Shown here: positions 1-9,977 of the stretch, in pieces
How the letters are laid out: each line of letters begins with the position of its first letter
Position numbering within the stretch: position 1 is the stretch's first letter
Assembly (NCBI GenBank): GCA_038496445.1
Contig: JALMLS010000491.1
Span: forward strand, 1-64,000
Source: Trichosphaerium sp. ATCC 40318
Lineage: Eukaryota > Discosea > Flabellinia > Trichosidae
Direction of reading: 5' to 3'
DNA length: 64,000 nt
Notes under the pieces: generated by a model
Database searches by the model: none
What the model was told of the DNA's origin: nothing
Seen by the model: only the letters and a program-made list of their open reading frames with translations
Made by a program: the position numbers and the translations under genes

Positions 1-1961
1 TTCATGTCGTACATTTTTCAAGATTTGTCTCTTGAAGTCAAGGGGAAGGAGGCAGATGAGATTTTTGATGTCTACAGCGTAGGAGAGATACTAGGAAGGT
101 AAGAATTATCGTTATTTAAGCAAATGTGTGCATCAGTGCCGAGATTTTTCAAAAAAAAAAACTTGTTGGTTTTTTTTGAAGTTTTTCAGTATTTTTTAAC
201 CGTTATGTGCGTTACTAGTCGTTAGATTTTTTTTAAAGTTTTTTGTGCTACTCGACCGCTATCTGTTGTTTGTCACTAAGTGTATATTTTTAGAGGAAAT
301 TTTAGTACAGTAAAGCATGCTATACACAAAAAAAAAGGAAAAGCACGTGGCTGTTAAGATTATAAGCAAGAAGAAATTTTGGAATATGAAGAAGACAAAG
401 ATGCAAATACTTCGAGAAGTCGAGATTCTAAAGAAGATTAAACATGTTAATATTATCCAGTACCAAGAGATTTTCGATACAAAGGATCATTTGTACATAG
501 TCCTCGAACTGTACGTTCAATCTCATGAAAGAAGCCAAACCGCTCATTTTTTTCGAATTTCTCCTCTGATAGCTTTACATCTACGCGAAATAATTCATCT
601 ACGCGGACTACGTTTTTTTTTACGCGTACTACGCGAGTAGTAGTTTTTTTTTTTTTTTTTGTTTTGGGCTTGCTTTCTTATTTATTTCTTATTATGCTTA
701 TTTTTTCTTTCAAGTGTTACTGGCGGTGAGCTCTTTGAAAAATAGCAGAAGGTCATCTATATACAGAGTCTGAAGTTCGTAAATTGTTCACACAGATGCT
801 AAAGGCAGTAAACTATCTACACACCAATAACGTCGTTCACCGTGATCTAAAGGTATTGTGATACTTTATTTTGAATGACATTGACATTTTATGTTTTTTA
901 GCCAGAGAATATTCTCCTTGATAAACACGGAAACATAAAAATATCGGATTTTGGATTAGGTCAGTCTTTTATCACGTGACCTTTTGTTACAATTTCTTAC
1001 TCTATTTTAGCACGTATGACTAGCACTGTTAAACATATGACATCTCTATGTGGTACTCCACAATACGTTGGTGAGTAGGATGGCTTAAAGTAAACTTAAC
1101 GGTTTCAGTTTTCTAATCCGTGTTTTCTTTGTTAGCCCCAGAAATCATTCATATTGGCAACTTACCTGAAAAACATACTGGTTACCAGAGTGGCGTAGAT
1201 ATGTGGAGTTTAGGTGTTATTCTATATGTATTGTACGTACTTTTTGAAACAAACAAACCCAGAGCCTTGACCAGGTTTTTCTCTTTCTTTTTTTCTGATT
1301 TTGGCGGTGATGTCTAATAGTTCCTCTTTTTAGATTATCTGGTTGTCTACCATTTGAAGAGAGCGATAGCCAACAAGTCCCACTTTTTAAACAAATCTGT
1401 TGTGGAATGTATGACTTTGACTCCAGTACGTCAAAAATATGATATGAGACCGTGTACTAACTTTTTTTTTTTGCTTTTAGTTTATTGGGAAGGTGTTTCA
1501 GAAGAAGCTATACATTTGGTCCGAAGATTGCTTGACATTGAACCACGTACACGATTGACAGCGCCTCAAGCACTTAATCATCCTTGGGTCCACGGCAAAA
1601 AGCTACAAAGAACACCAGCACGTCAGCGACAGCAACAAACACGTGGCACAGGATTGAACGTATGAGCTTTTTTTTTTTTTTTTTTTTTTTTTTTCACAAA
1701 AAAAAACGTGCCGGTCATGTTCATGACTTGTGCACAACACGTTTTTTTTATTTTTGTCTTATTCTTATTCTGTAGTCGTCACCTAGCTTTGATCGAAAAC
1801 GTAAGTTATCAGCTATTGATGTGTTAACGACACGTGATAATAATAAGGAAAATAATACGAATGATACAAAACGTCGAAAAACGATAACACCTGATGCGAA
1901 AACAAAAAAGCAAAATGGTGTTTCTAGGCCTCTTAGGGCTAGGGCAATCTCTAGCATGTAG
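1..1961 (+). pseudogene. Frameshifted copy of FHA/CHK2-type serine/threonine kinase, 5' part outside window
   Basis: Same exon layout as the intact copy at 9978-12836. Exons seen: 1-98, 294-510, 715-852, 902-959, 1011-1070, 1136-1232, 1334-1425, 1481-1659, 1776-1961. They cover the kinase domain (AVKIISKK lysine, HRDLKPEN, SDFGLAR, APE) and a basic C-terminal tail. Two one-base changes break the frame: an extra A in the run near 328-345 and a missing A near 737-744, where the left copy reads straight into TAG inside the GELFEK motif. Both lie in A-runs, so sequencing error is possible. If real, this copy cannot make a full kinase. The portion upstream of base 1 is unknown. Confidence 0.75.
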
Positions 1962-2268
1962 ATTAATGCGCAAAACAAAAAAAAACAAACAAAAGCGCAA
2001 CCCCCGTTTAGAGATATCCTTCATTTTTAAAAAACCCTCCAAAAAAAAAAGGCAAACAAATTTCAAGAAAAACGTTTGTTTTATGCCTTGAAAAAAAAAT
2101 AATGTAATCTAGTGTTGTAACCCAATAAATTAAATCCCCTCTAGTGGGATACATTTGTACAAAAAAAAATTGAGAATCCTGATTGGGACACAGAGATGGT
2201 AAAACAGTCTAACAATTTTTGTTTATTTTCGACTTTTGACAAAGTGAGATGACAATTTTGCTTTAAAT

Positions 2269-3171
2269 TTATGGTGGCATTAATTGACCATTATCACTCC
2301 ACCTCGTACATTCTCCTTCTATTTTATCATTAACATAATTACATTGTCTACACAATGTGCCATTCATATACCACTCCTTAAACTCTCCTTCATGTTTACC
2401 ATTGACATACATTCCTTGTTGCCAGATTTGACCTGTATAATGCCATATTTTGTATTCTCCGTCTCTTTTACCATTGACATAACTACCTTGTTCCTGCAAC
2501 TGATTATCATCGTGCCATAACTTGTATTCTCCATGTCGTTTACCATTGACATAATTATACTGTTCCCAAATATTACCATTCTCACGCCATGATTTACACT
2601 CTCCTTCTCGTTCATCATTGACATAATTGAACTCCTCCATTAATTCACCGTTTGCATGCCACGACTTACAAACACCTTCTTGTATACCTTTGACAAGAAT
2701 ACATAGCTCAAAGATTGGACCATCAAAATAAAAAGTCTTGAACTCTCCTTCTAGTTTACCGTTGACATAATTGCAGCACATTGATAATTTACCATTATCA
2801 TGCCAAGACTTACACTCACCCTCGTGTTTACCTTTAACGTAACTTGCTTGTGCTAGTAATTTACCATCCTCATACCACTCGTTGTACTCTCCATGAAGCT
2901 TATCGTTGACATACCGAGACTTGGAGTGAAGTTGCCCTGGTTCTTCATAGAAGCACAAACATTCTCCTTCCTTTTTTCCGTTTTTGAAAGTCTGTTTCTT
3001 TTTGAGAATATAAATCCCTTGTTTTAGACTGTACGCCTGCCAAATGCCATGTTTTCTTAACGAGTCGTCAAATCGCATTCTAGCAGTTTGTTTAGAGAGC
3101 AGTGGCCATGATATAAACGATTTGGGGTCTAAATCCACTATTTCCTTGTGTAGTTCCGCCGGGAGATGCAT
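2269..3171 (-). CDS. MORN-variant repeat protein, left copy
   Basis: 300-residue protein with a short F-box-like N-terminus (residues about 1-40, starting MHLPAELHKEIV) followed by ten tandem repeats of roughly 23 residues with the pattern GE(C/Y/F)KxWxxNGxL...YVNGKxE. This is the MORN-variant repeat class, which is widespread in giant viruses of amoebae and in some bacteria and protists. Such repeats are thought to mediate binding; no enzyme motif is visible. The reading frame may extend upstream in frame through a 46-nt intron (3214-3259) to an ATG at 3280, and both copies preserve this arrangement. It is nearly identical to the mirror copy at 8772-9674 and lies tail to tail with the kinase copy. 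Confidence 0.85.
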   Translation of the reverse strand: MHLPAELHKEIVDLDPKSFISWPLLSKQTARMRFDDSLRKHGIWQAYSLKQGIYILKKKQTFKNGKKEGECLCFYEEPGQLHSKSRYVNDKLHGEYNEWYEDGKLLAQASYVKGKHEGECKSWHDNGKLSMCCNYVNGKLEGEFKTFYFDGPIFELCILVKGIQEGVCKSWHANGELMEEFNYVNDEREGECKSWRENGNIWEQYNYVNGKRHGEYKLWHDDNQLQEQGSYVNGKRDGEYKIWHYTGQIWQQGMYVNGKHEGEFKEWYMNGTLCRQCNYVNDKIEGECTRWSDNGQLMPP

Positions 3172-3280
3172 TATTGTGCGTACAAAGGCGCACGTACCAT
3201 CTTTCGTAATATTCTATTTATTGTTAGTGTTTCATAGCTAATACGAAAGAAATACGCACCTGCTTGCGTTTTAAAGCCAT

Positions 3281-3621
3281 TACAGTCAAATATGGGCTGT
3301 GTACGACGAATTTGGATTACCGCCAATTTTCTGAGCTGAGAACAAAATTAAGTAAAACGCAAATCCGAGTTGGCAAACTTCTTGTCTCGTAGCAGGTTGA
3401 TTAGATATGTTTAAACACTCTAAAAACTGATACATATTGCACGTGCTTGATTCTTTTTAAACTCATCGTTTTTGTACACTTAGATCGAACTATAGCTACA
3501 ACCAACACGTCGCGAACGCCTACCCTGCTTCGAAGCACAGTGCAGAACAATAATTTGCTCTGGACCAGTACACATGTGAGTCATAGTTCTACAATTGGTA
3601 ACTAAAATACAATCTAACAAC
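3281..3621. other. Intergenic, no gene seen (left arm)
   Basis: Between the divergent MORN gene and the small secreted protein gene. It contains a GCACGTGC palindrome near 3440 and no conserved frame. It is mirrored at about 8323-8660 in the right arm. Confidence 0.5.
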
Positions 3622-3957
3622 ATGTTGCGATCCCTTTTACTGCTTTCCTTACTCTCACTTGCATACGGCCGTATCGCTTACGTCTCAAAGGACATGTCTT
3701 ACAGCCAAAATTCGAAATGGTACGCAGGTTAACCCTATAGGAGTACCAATTCATAATTATACGTTTGCAGGGATAAAGACAACCTGGTAGCAGGATTACC
3801 ACATTACGAGGAAGCAATACAGGAAGATAACCAAGACGAAGCAGTCCAATACGAAGACTACGACGCAACACAGCAATCTCCTGCAATTCAGTCATCAATA
3901 ACGTTTTTACTGTACATAGCAGCACTTTGCCTATCAATGTATGCACAACACCTGTAA
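3622..3957 (+). CDS. Small secreted, probably GPI-anchored protein, left copy
   Basis: Two exons, 3622-3719 and 3771-3957, joined across a 51-nt GT-AG intron (phase 2), give about 94 residues. The N-terminus is a clear signal peptide (MLRSLLLLSLLSLAYG). The middle is acidic and Glu/Asp/Gln-rich, and the C-terminus is a hydrophobic stretch (ITFLLYIAALCLSM) with a very short tail, typical of a GPI-attachment signal or tail membrane anchor. The same splice pattern works in the mirror copy at 7987-8322, which supports the model. No family is recognised. The long frame on the opposite strand is a shadow. Confidence 0.6.
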
Positions 3958-4173
3958 TATCCTGGACACAGGTATCTTGTGGAGTTAAATCTCTAATAAA
4001 AACAATTGTAACAAATAAATGCAAACACGTGGCAACAAGCGTCACTGGTCATGAAAACGAAGTCCAAATGAAAGCAATGAACATATTTACAGCGTGCGAC
4101 TTGTGAGCTGTAGAAAGATCGGGTTTAAGCCAATAACGTCCTATATTTTCACTATAATCATACAAGACAGCTA

Positions 4174-4495
4174 ATGGCGACGGTTGATACAAGTAAGCTC
4201 ATTGTAGTGTAATATAACGGACTAATAGCGGTTAAATAGCCTTACTCGCCACAAATGTCACTAGCGCTCCAGGAAATCATGGTTAGTGAACGCATTGATA
4301 ATCTCAGGGCTAATTACGCATTTAGGCCCAGCATCAGTAGCATCAATTACCATTCTTGTCGTGTTCCTTCTATTCTCACTCTGCGGTGCTTTGGCAGCGA
4401 TAATAACGTTTTTCGTGCTTGAAAACAAACGATCAACGACAAACATTGAGCGAAGGGAAACCTACACAGACGTACCTTACGAACTTATCCTGTAG
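4174..4495 (+). CDS. Small single-span membrane protein, left copy
   Basis: Three exons, 4174-4192, 4240-4281 and 4326-4495, give about 76 residues. The N-terminus is short with one N-glycosylation sequon (NVT), followed by a strong membrane segment (about residues 27-53, LVVFLLFSLCGALAAIITFF) and a charged tail ending YELIL. Both introns are 44-47 nt GT-AG. In the mirror copy (7450-7771) the same junctions hold, and differences such as GCT/GCA are silent, which supports this frame. No family is recognised. It could be a small accessory subunit or surface protein. Confidence 0.55.
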
Positions 4496-4757
4496 CGCGA
4501 GAAAATCTGTAAGCAATTTCAAATGGGCCTACAACAACCTTAAATGTGCTTGAAACGCACTTTACAAGCGCTAGAACAATATTTTGGCAGCTTTGGCGGA
4601 TTCCACCAAACAGTTGACTTCTATTCGTCCAACTACGCGTGAACCATACGCAACAGCTACCATCAATGCCATACATGAAACAATTCAAGTGTATGGCACT
4701 TTGGCACCCAAACAAATCAAAATTCATGAAAAACACAAACCAACACAAGAACAATAA
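4496..4757. other. Innermost part of left arm, coding status unresolved
   Basis: Well conserved with 7187-7449. Frames exist on both strands, but none is convincing. A plus-strand frame from about 4582 ends in TAA exactly at the repeat boundary; its mirror has one extra A and loses that frame. The minus-strand frame (4485-4754) overlaps the end of the small membrane protein gene. I assign no gene. Confidence 0.4.
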
Positions 4758-4825
4758 ATTTGATTTTTTTTTTTGCTAGAACAAGCTTAACGCAATTATT
4801 AAACCAATTTTGTAAATACGCACCG

Positions 4826-4954
4826 TCATAATAGTCCTTCGCGCTGCGCCTGTCTAAATACTAGTTCTTTTATTTGCTCGAGTTTTTGCTCAGGTTTTGG
4901 CGTTACAGGCGCAATCTCATTTATTAGGCTTGTGAGTTGATCAGCACTATCCAT
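4826..4954 (-). CDS. Possible 42-residue protein
   Basis: An ATG-to-TGA frame of 43 codons in the unique spacer, beginning MDSADQLTSLINEIAP and continuing as a Lys/Glu/Gln-rich, probably helical tail. No family is recognised. It starts about 185 bp from the divergent SERF-like gene. A longer, spliced product is possible. The only support is the coding-like composition. Confidence 0.3.
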   Translation of the reverse strand: MDSADQLTSLINEIAPVTPKPEQKLEQIKELVFRQAQREGLL

Positions 4955-5138
4955 TGCAATCCTTTACAACACGTTTAGACAATTAGTCCCTTTGACAACC
5001 TAGAAATGATCGCCACTGATCAACGCGTTATCTATTGCTTCTGTCAATAGCCTCTGCACAGCGTACTCGCTGCCTTAATGAAATTAAGTAGGGTGTGCGT
5101 AAAACTTGTGCTCAAGATAAACATAACAACAACTCACC

Positions 5139-5452
5139 ATGACCCGTGGAAATCAACGCGATACAGACAGAAAACGAGCTGCAGCACGTAATGCAAAAAA
5201 TAAGAACAAGAGAGGTGGCAAAGGAAAGGGCCAGGAAACAAAGAAAAGGATGATGACGTACGTCAACAAAATTGAATATTAAACTGCTTTTTTGATTTCT
5301 TTAAAAAGCCTTTTTTGTAACGCAAGCACGCAATTAATCTCCGTACTAGAGACGCCGAAATAATGAGAGCAAAGCAGGCAGCTGCTAATGCGAAGAGGGA
5401 AGAAGCTAACAAAGTCCAACAAAAAGCATCGAAGAACCAGCGCAAGAAGTAA
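5139..5452 (+). CDS. SERF/4F5-family small basic protein
   Basis: Two exons, 5139-5257 and 5350-5452, with a GTACGT donor and TAG acceptor, encode about 73 residues. It starts MTRGNQRD, the hallmark of the 4F5/SERF family, and later has DAEIMRAKQAAANAKREE, matching the family's conserved C-terminal block. Family members are small, highly charged, disordered proteins; SERF proteins accelerate amyloid formation and are linked to RNA and nucleolar functions. The middle is expanded with Lys/Gly-rich sequence. It lies in the single-copy spacer between the repeat arms, upstream of the gamma carbonic anhydrase on the same strand. Confidence 0.85.
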
Positions 5453-5688
5453 AGAACAACCCCTGTGTTAACGTAATTGTAAAATGTGAAAAATAAAACC
5501 TATAAACTTGTGCCATCAAAAGCTGAACTGCTCATAGTACGCTCAAAGTCACGACGTCTTCAATCTCACCAGGAGCTTTTCGTGCGCAGAAATATTGCGG
5601 TTTTGGTTTTTTTTTCAAACAGTCAAAGGCACCAAAGCCAAAAAAATAGCCAGTCTTGCTTTTTTATCCAACCACAACAGTAAGCAGC

Positions 5689-6931
5689 ATGTTTATCACT
5701 AACAGAATTGTCTTCTCCGTCGGTGGGATTTTCAAAGAGATTGGTAATGGCCTTGAGCGCTTTGGAATGCGTATACAAGGAAACTTTGCGTGCACAGAAC
5801 AATGTAAGTAGCGATAAAACAGAGTAATTGTTGTATTGAAGTAATTGGTTAATAATCTAATATCCGCCCAGTATCTAGACATAGACGAGTGGTAAGAATT
5901 GGAACATACACGGTACGGTCTTGGAGAACGCGCCGAATTTGTTTTAAACACACATAATAACACTGCGCACAGCCAAAAATCGGTACAGGCACATTTATTG
6001 CACCAAACGCCTGTGTTATCGCAAACGTCGAGCTTGGTGACAACAGTAGCGTATGGTATGGTGCTGTAGTACGTGGAGACGTGAACACTATAAAGATTGG
6101 CAAAAACACAAGCATTTGCGAGAGGACTTCAGTACACGTATGTTCGGTTCCATTTTTCACTTCTTTGCCGTCTATACGTTGATTATAAGGCTACAAAACA
6201 AAAAAAATGAACGCTCAAAGAAATAAAAAAACCCAACCAATCTTCGTTACTGATGACCTTCAAAAGGTTTCTAGATCGGATAATATAAGAACAGGTTCTC
6301 CTTGCTTGATTGGTGACAATGTAACAATTGGTACGCTTAGACGTCACTAACAGCCTGTCATAAGCTCATAAAATTATAGGCCAAGCTTGTGTCATTCATG
6401 GATGTACTATTGGTGATAACAGCCTCATTGAAGAAGGTACAAATCATAGCGCTTTTTTTTTCTCTTTTTTTTTTTTTAATGCAGTTCTGACGTCCTTGTA
6501 GGCGTCACACTCTTGGATGGTGTTCAAGTAAGCAGTGGTAGTATTGTAGCTGCTGGATCTGTCGTTTTGGGTGGCACTGTTATCCCAGCAGGCGAGGTAC
6601 ACTAATCTTTTTATTTCACGTTTTTTGTTTGTAAAAAAAAGCATGTTTAAATACGTAACAACACTGTAAAACGCTCTTATAAATACCATGCTACTTGCAC
6701 AGCAACCCGTACTTACTTTGGTAGAAATGGGGAGGAGCTCCAGCCAAATCACTTGGAAAGCTAACCGATGCTGATGTAACCCGTATCAAGGACACTGCCG
6801 CAAACTATTTAGAACTTGCTGTAAAGCATGACGAGAACCATATGCTTACACCATATGAACATATGCGTAATGAATATGACGCAAGATCAGGCGTAGGACG
6901 CGAAGAACACAACCCAGAAAAGTACTTTTAA
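5689..6931 (+). CDS. Mitochondrial gamma-type carbonic anhydrase-like protein (complex I-associated)
   Basis: Seven or so short exons give about 240 residues. The start matches plant and protist complex I gammaCA proteins: a short N-terminus, then LERFGMRIQG and TEQLSRHRR, followed by a left-handed beta-helix of hexapeptide repeats (GDNSSVWYGAVVRGDVN, IGDNVTIG, VIHGC, SGSIVAAGSVV) and a C-terminal helix beginning KWGGAPAK. In this family the beta-helix trimer sits on the matrix side of complex I. Of the three zinc histidines, those in SVHV and VIHGC are present, but the one usually found in IGH is Gln (IGQ), so catalysis is doubtful and a structural role is likelier. The family is absent from animals and fungi. 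Confidence 0.9.
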
Positions 6932-7449
6932 ACGTTGGAAATGAATGAGATAATCCCTCGTGTAAAACAAATTATAAATTGGCATCTTTTTTCTCTATCA
7001 AACATAATCTCTCTCTACAATTGAAAAATGGATCAGCCAAAAAAAAACCGCTTGGTATGTATGCAGCACACGCAGAAAAAAATAAAAAAAAAAAACAATG
7101 TCAGAATGCTAAGCGATAGTCCATTCTTTTCTTATCAACAAAATCGTAATAATAATGCGACTTTTGGCTTGTTCTAGCATCAGAATTTATTGTTCTTGTG
7201 TTGGTTTGTGTTTTTCATGAATTTTGATTTGTTTTGGGTGCCAAAGTGCCATACACTTGAATTGTTTCATGTATGGCATTGATGGTAGCTGTTGCGTATG
7301 GTTCACGCGTAGTTGGACGAATAGAAGTCAACTGTTTGGTGGAATCCGCCAAAGCTGCCAAAATATTGTTCTAGCGCTTGTAAAGTGCGTTTCAAGCACA
7401 TTTAAGGTTGTTGTAGGCCCATTTGAAATTGCTTACGGATTTTCTCGCA

Positions 7450-7771
7450 CTACAAAATAAGTTCGTAAGGTACGTCTGTGTAGGTTTCCCTTCGCTCAAT
7501 GTTTGTTGTTGATCGTTTGTTTTCAAGCACGAAAAACGTTATTATCGCTGCCAAAGCACCACAGAGTGAGAATAGAAGGAACACGACAAGAATGGTAATT
7601 GACGCTACTGATGCTGGGCCTAAATGCGTAATTAGCCCTGATATTACCAATGCGTTCACTAACCATGATTTCCTGGTGCGCTAGTGACATTTGTGGCGAG
7701 TAAGGCTATTTAACCGCTATTAGTCCGTTATATAACACTACAATGAGCTTACTTGTATCAACCGTCGCCAT
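7450..7771 (-). CDS. Small single-span membrane protein, right copy
   Basis: Mirror of 4174-4495 with the same three-exon structure. The start ATG is at 7771, and the last codons read ILIL-like with a TAG stop at 7450. The membrane segment and the NVT sequon are conserved, and most changes are silent or conservative, so both copies may be functional. No family is recognised. Confidence 0.55.
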
Positions 7772-7986
7772 TAGCTGTCTTGTATGATTATAGTGAAAAT
7801 ATAGGACGTTATTGGCTTAAACCCGATCTTTCTGCGGTCGCAAGTCGCACGCTGTAAATATGTTCATTACTTTCATTTGGACTTTGTTTTCATGACCAGT
7901 GACGCTTGTTGCCACGTGTTTGCGTTTATTTGTTACAATTGTTTTTATTAGAGATTTAACTCCACAAGATACCTGTGTCCAGGTTA

Positions 7987-8322
7987 TTACAGGTGTTGTG
8001 CATACATTGATAAGCAAAGTGCTGCTATGTACAGTAAAAACGTTATTGATGGCTGAATTGCAGGAGATTGCTGTGTTGCGTCGTAGTCTTCGTATTGGAC
8101 TGCTTCGTCTTGGTTATCTTCCTGTATTGCTTCCTCGTAATGTGGTAATCCTGCTACCAGGTTGTCTTTATCCCTGCAAACGTATAATTACGAATTGGTA
8201 CTCCTATAGGGTTAACCTGCGTACCATTTCGAATTTTGGCTGTAAGACATGTCCTTTGAGACGTAAGCGATACGGCCGTATGCAAGTGAGAGTAAGGAAA
8301 GCAGTAAAAGGGATCGCAACAT
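7987..8322 (-). CDS. Small secreted, probably GPI-anchored protein, right copy
   Basis: Mirror of 3622-3957, with the start at 8322 and the stop at 7987. The signal peptide, the acidic middle and the C-terminal hydrophobic stretch are all kept, as are the donor GTACGC and acceptor GCAG positions. The 143-residue frame on the plus strand over the same bases is antisense. Confidence 0.6.
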
Positions 8323-8771
8323 GTTGTTAGATTGTATTTTAGTTATCAATTGTAGAACTATTATGACTCACATGTGTACTTGTCCTGAGCAAATTATTGT
8401 TCTGCACTGTGCTTCGAAGCAGGGTAGGCGTTCGCAACGTGTTTATTGTAGCGATAGTTCGATGTAAGTGTACGAAAAACGATGAGTGTAAAAAGAATCA
8501 AGCACGTGCAATATGTATCAGTTTTTAGAGTGTTTAAACATATCTAATCAAGCCTGGTACGAGACAAGAAGTTTGCCAACTCGGATTTGCATTGTACTTA
8601 ATTTTGTTCTGGCTCAGAAAATTGGCGGTAATCCAAATTCGCCGCAACCATATTTGACTATAATGGCTTTAAAACGCAAGCAGGTGCGTATTTCTTTCGT
8701 ATTAGCTATGAAACACTAACAATAAATAGAATATTGCGAAAGATGGTACATGCGCCTTTGTACGCACAATA

Positions 8772-9674
8772 ATGCATCTCCCGGCGGAACTACACAAGGA
8801 AATAGTGCATTTAGACCCCAAATCGTTTATTTCATGGCCACTGCTCTCTAAACAAACTGCTAGAATGCGATTTAACGACTCGTTAAGAAAACATGGCATT
8901 TGGCAGGCGTACAGTCTAAAACAAGGGATTTATATTCTCAAAAAGAAACAGACTTTCAAAAACGGAAAAAAGGAAGGAGAATGTTTGTGCTTCTATGAAG
9001 AACCAGGGCAACTTCACTCCAAGTCTCGGTATGTCAACGATAAACTTCATGGAGAGTACAACGAGTGGTATGAGGATGGTAAATTACTAGCACAGGCAAG
9101 TTACGTTAAAGGTAAACACGAGGGTGAGTGTAAGTCTTGGCATGATAATGGTAAATTATCAATGTGCTGCGATTATGTCAACGGTAAACTAGAAGGAGAG
9201 TTCAAGACTTTTTATTTTGATGGTCCAATCTTTGAGCTATGTATTCTTGTCAATGGTATACAAGAGGGTGTTTGTAAGTCGTGGCATGCAAACGGTGAAT
9301 TAATGGAGGAGTTCAATTATGTCAATGATGAACGAGAAGGAGAGTGTAAATCATGGCGTGAGAATGGTAATATTTGGGAACAGTATAATTATGTCAATGG
9401 TAAACGACATGGAGAATACAAGTTATGGCACGATGATAATCAGTTGCAGGAACAAGGTAGTTATGTCAACGGTAAAAGAGACGGAGAATACAAAATATGG
9501 CATTATACAGGTCAAATCTGGCAACAAGGAATGTATGTCAATGGTAAACATGAAGGAGAGTTTAAGGAGTGGTATATGAATGGCACATTGTGTAGGCAAT
9601 GTAATTATGTTAATGATAAAATAGAAGGAGAATGTACGAGGTGGAGTGATAATGGTCAATTAATGCCACCTTAA
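8772..9674 (+). CDS. MORN-variant repeat protein, right copy
   Basis: 300 residues, differing from the left copy at only a few positions (for example VDL to VHL near residue 12 and a Lys to Asn in the middle). It has ten repeats of the GExKxWxxNGxL type after an F-box-like N-terminus. An upstream exon starting at 8663 (MALKRKQ) could join in frame through a short intron to codons just before 8772. Because both copies are open and nearly identical, they are either recently duplicated or kept alike by gene conversion. A third, decayed relative lies at 54230-54510. Confidence 0.85.
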   Translation: MHLPAELHKEIVHLDPKSFISWPLLSKQTARMRFNDSLRKHGIWQAYSLKQGIYILKKKQTFKNGKKEGECLCFYEEPGQLHSKSRYVNDKLHGEYNEWYEDGKLLAQASYVKGKHEGECKSWHDNGKLSMCCDYVNGKLEGEFKTFYFDGPIFELCILVNGIQEGVCKSWHANGELMEEFNYVNDEREGECKSWRENGNIWEQYNYVNGKRHGEYKLWHDDNQLQEQGSYVNGKRDGEYKIWHYTGQIWQQGMYVNGKHEGEFKEWYMNGTLCRQCNYVNDKIEGECTRWSDNGQLMPP

Positions 9675-9977
9675 ATTTAAAACAAAATTGTCACCTCACT
9701 TTGTCAAAAGTCGAAAATAAACAAAAATTGTTAGATTCTTTTACCATCTCTGTATCCCATTCAGGATTCTCAAATTTTTTTTGTACAAATGTATCCCACT
9801 GTAGGGGATTTAATTTATTGGGTTACAACACTAGATTACATTATTTTTTTTTCAAGGTAAAAACAAACGTTTTCCCTTTTTTTTTTGTTTTTTTTTTTGG
9901 AGGGTTTATTAAAAATGAAGGTTATCTCTAAACGGGGGTTGCGCTTTTGTTTGTTTTTTTTTGTTTTGCGCATTAAT

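Larger units (their letters stand above)
1..4757. repeat. Left arm of a large inverted repeat (continues past the window edge)
   Basis: The whole segment reappears reverse-complemented at 7187-11941. Paired coordinates sum to about 11,942, drifting by tens of bases through small indels. The inner edge is sharp, just after the shared run ending near 4757. The arm carries the end of a kinase gene, a MORN-repeat gene and two small membrane or secreted genes. Differences are scattered substitutions plus indels, mostly in homopolymer tracts, so the arms are a real diverged pair or two haplotypes rather than exact copies. Confidence 0.95.

Noticed and set aside
3614-4045. 143-codon minus frame, mirrored at 7899-8330
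   Set aside because: It is antisense to the spliced signal-peptide protein, and arm differences fit the other strand's codons better.
4485-4754. 89-codon minus frame at the inner end of the left arm
   Set aside because: Overlaps the membrane protein stop; no homology; the frame differs between arms.
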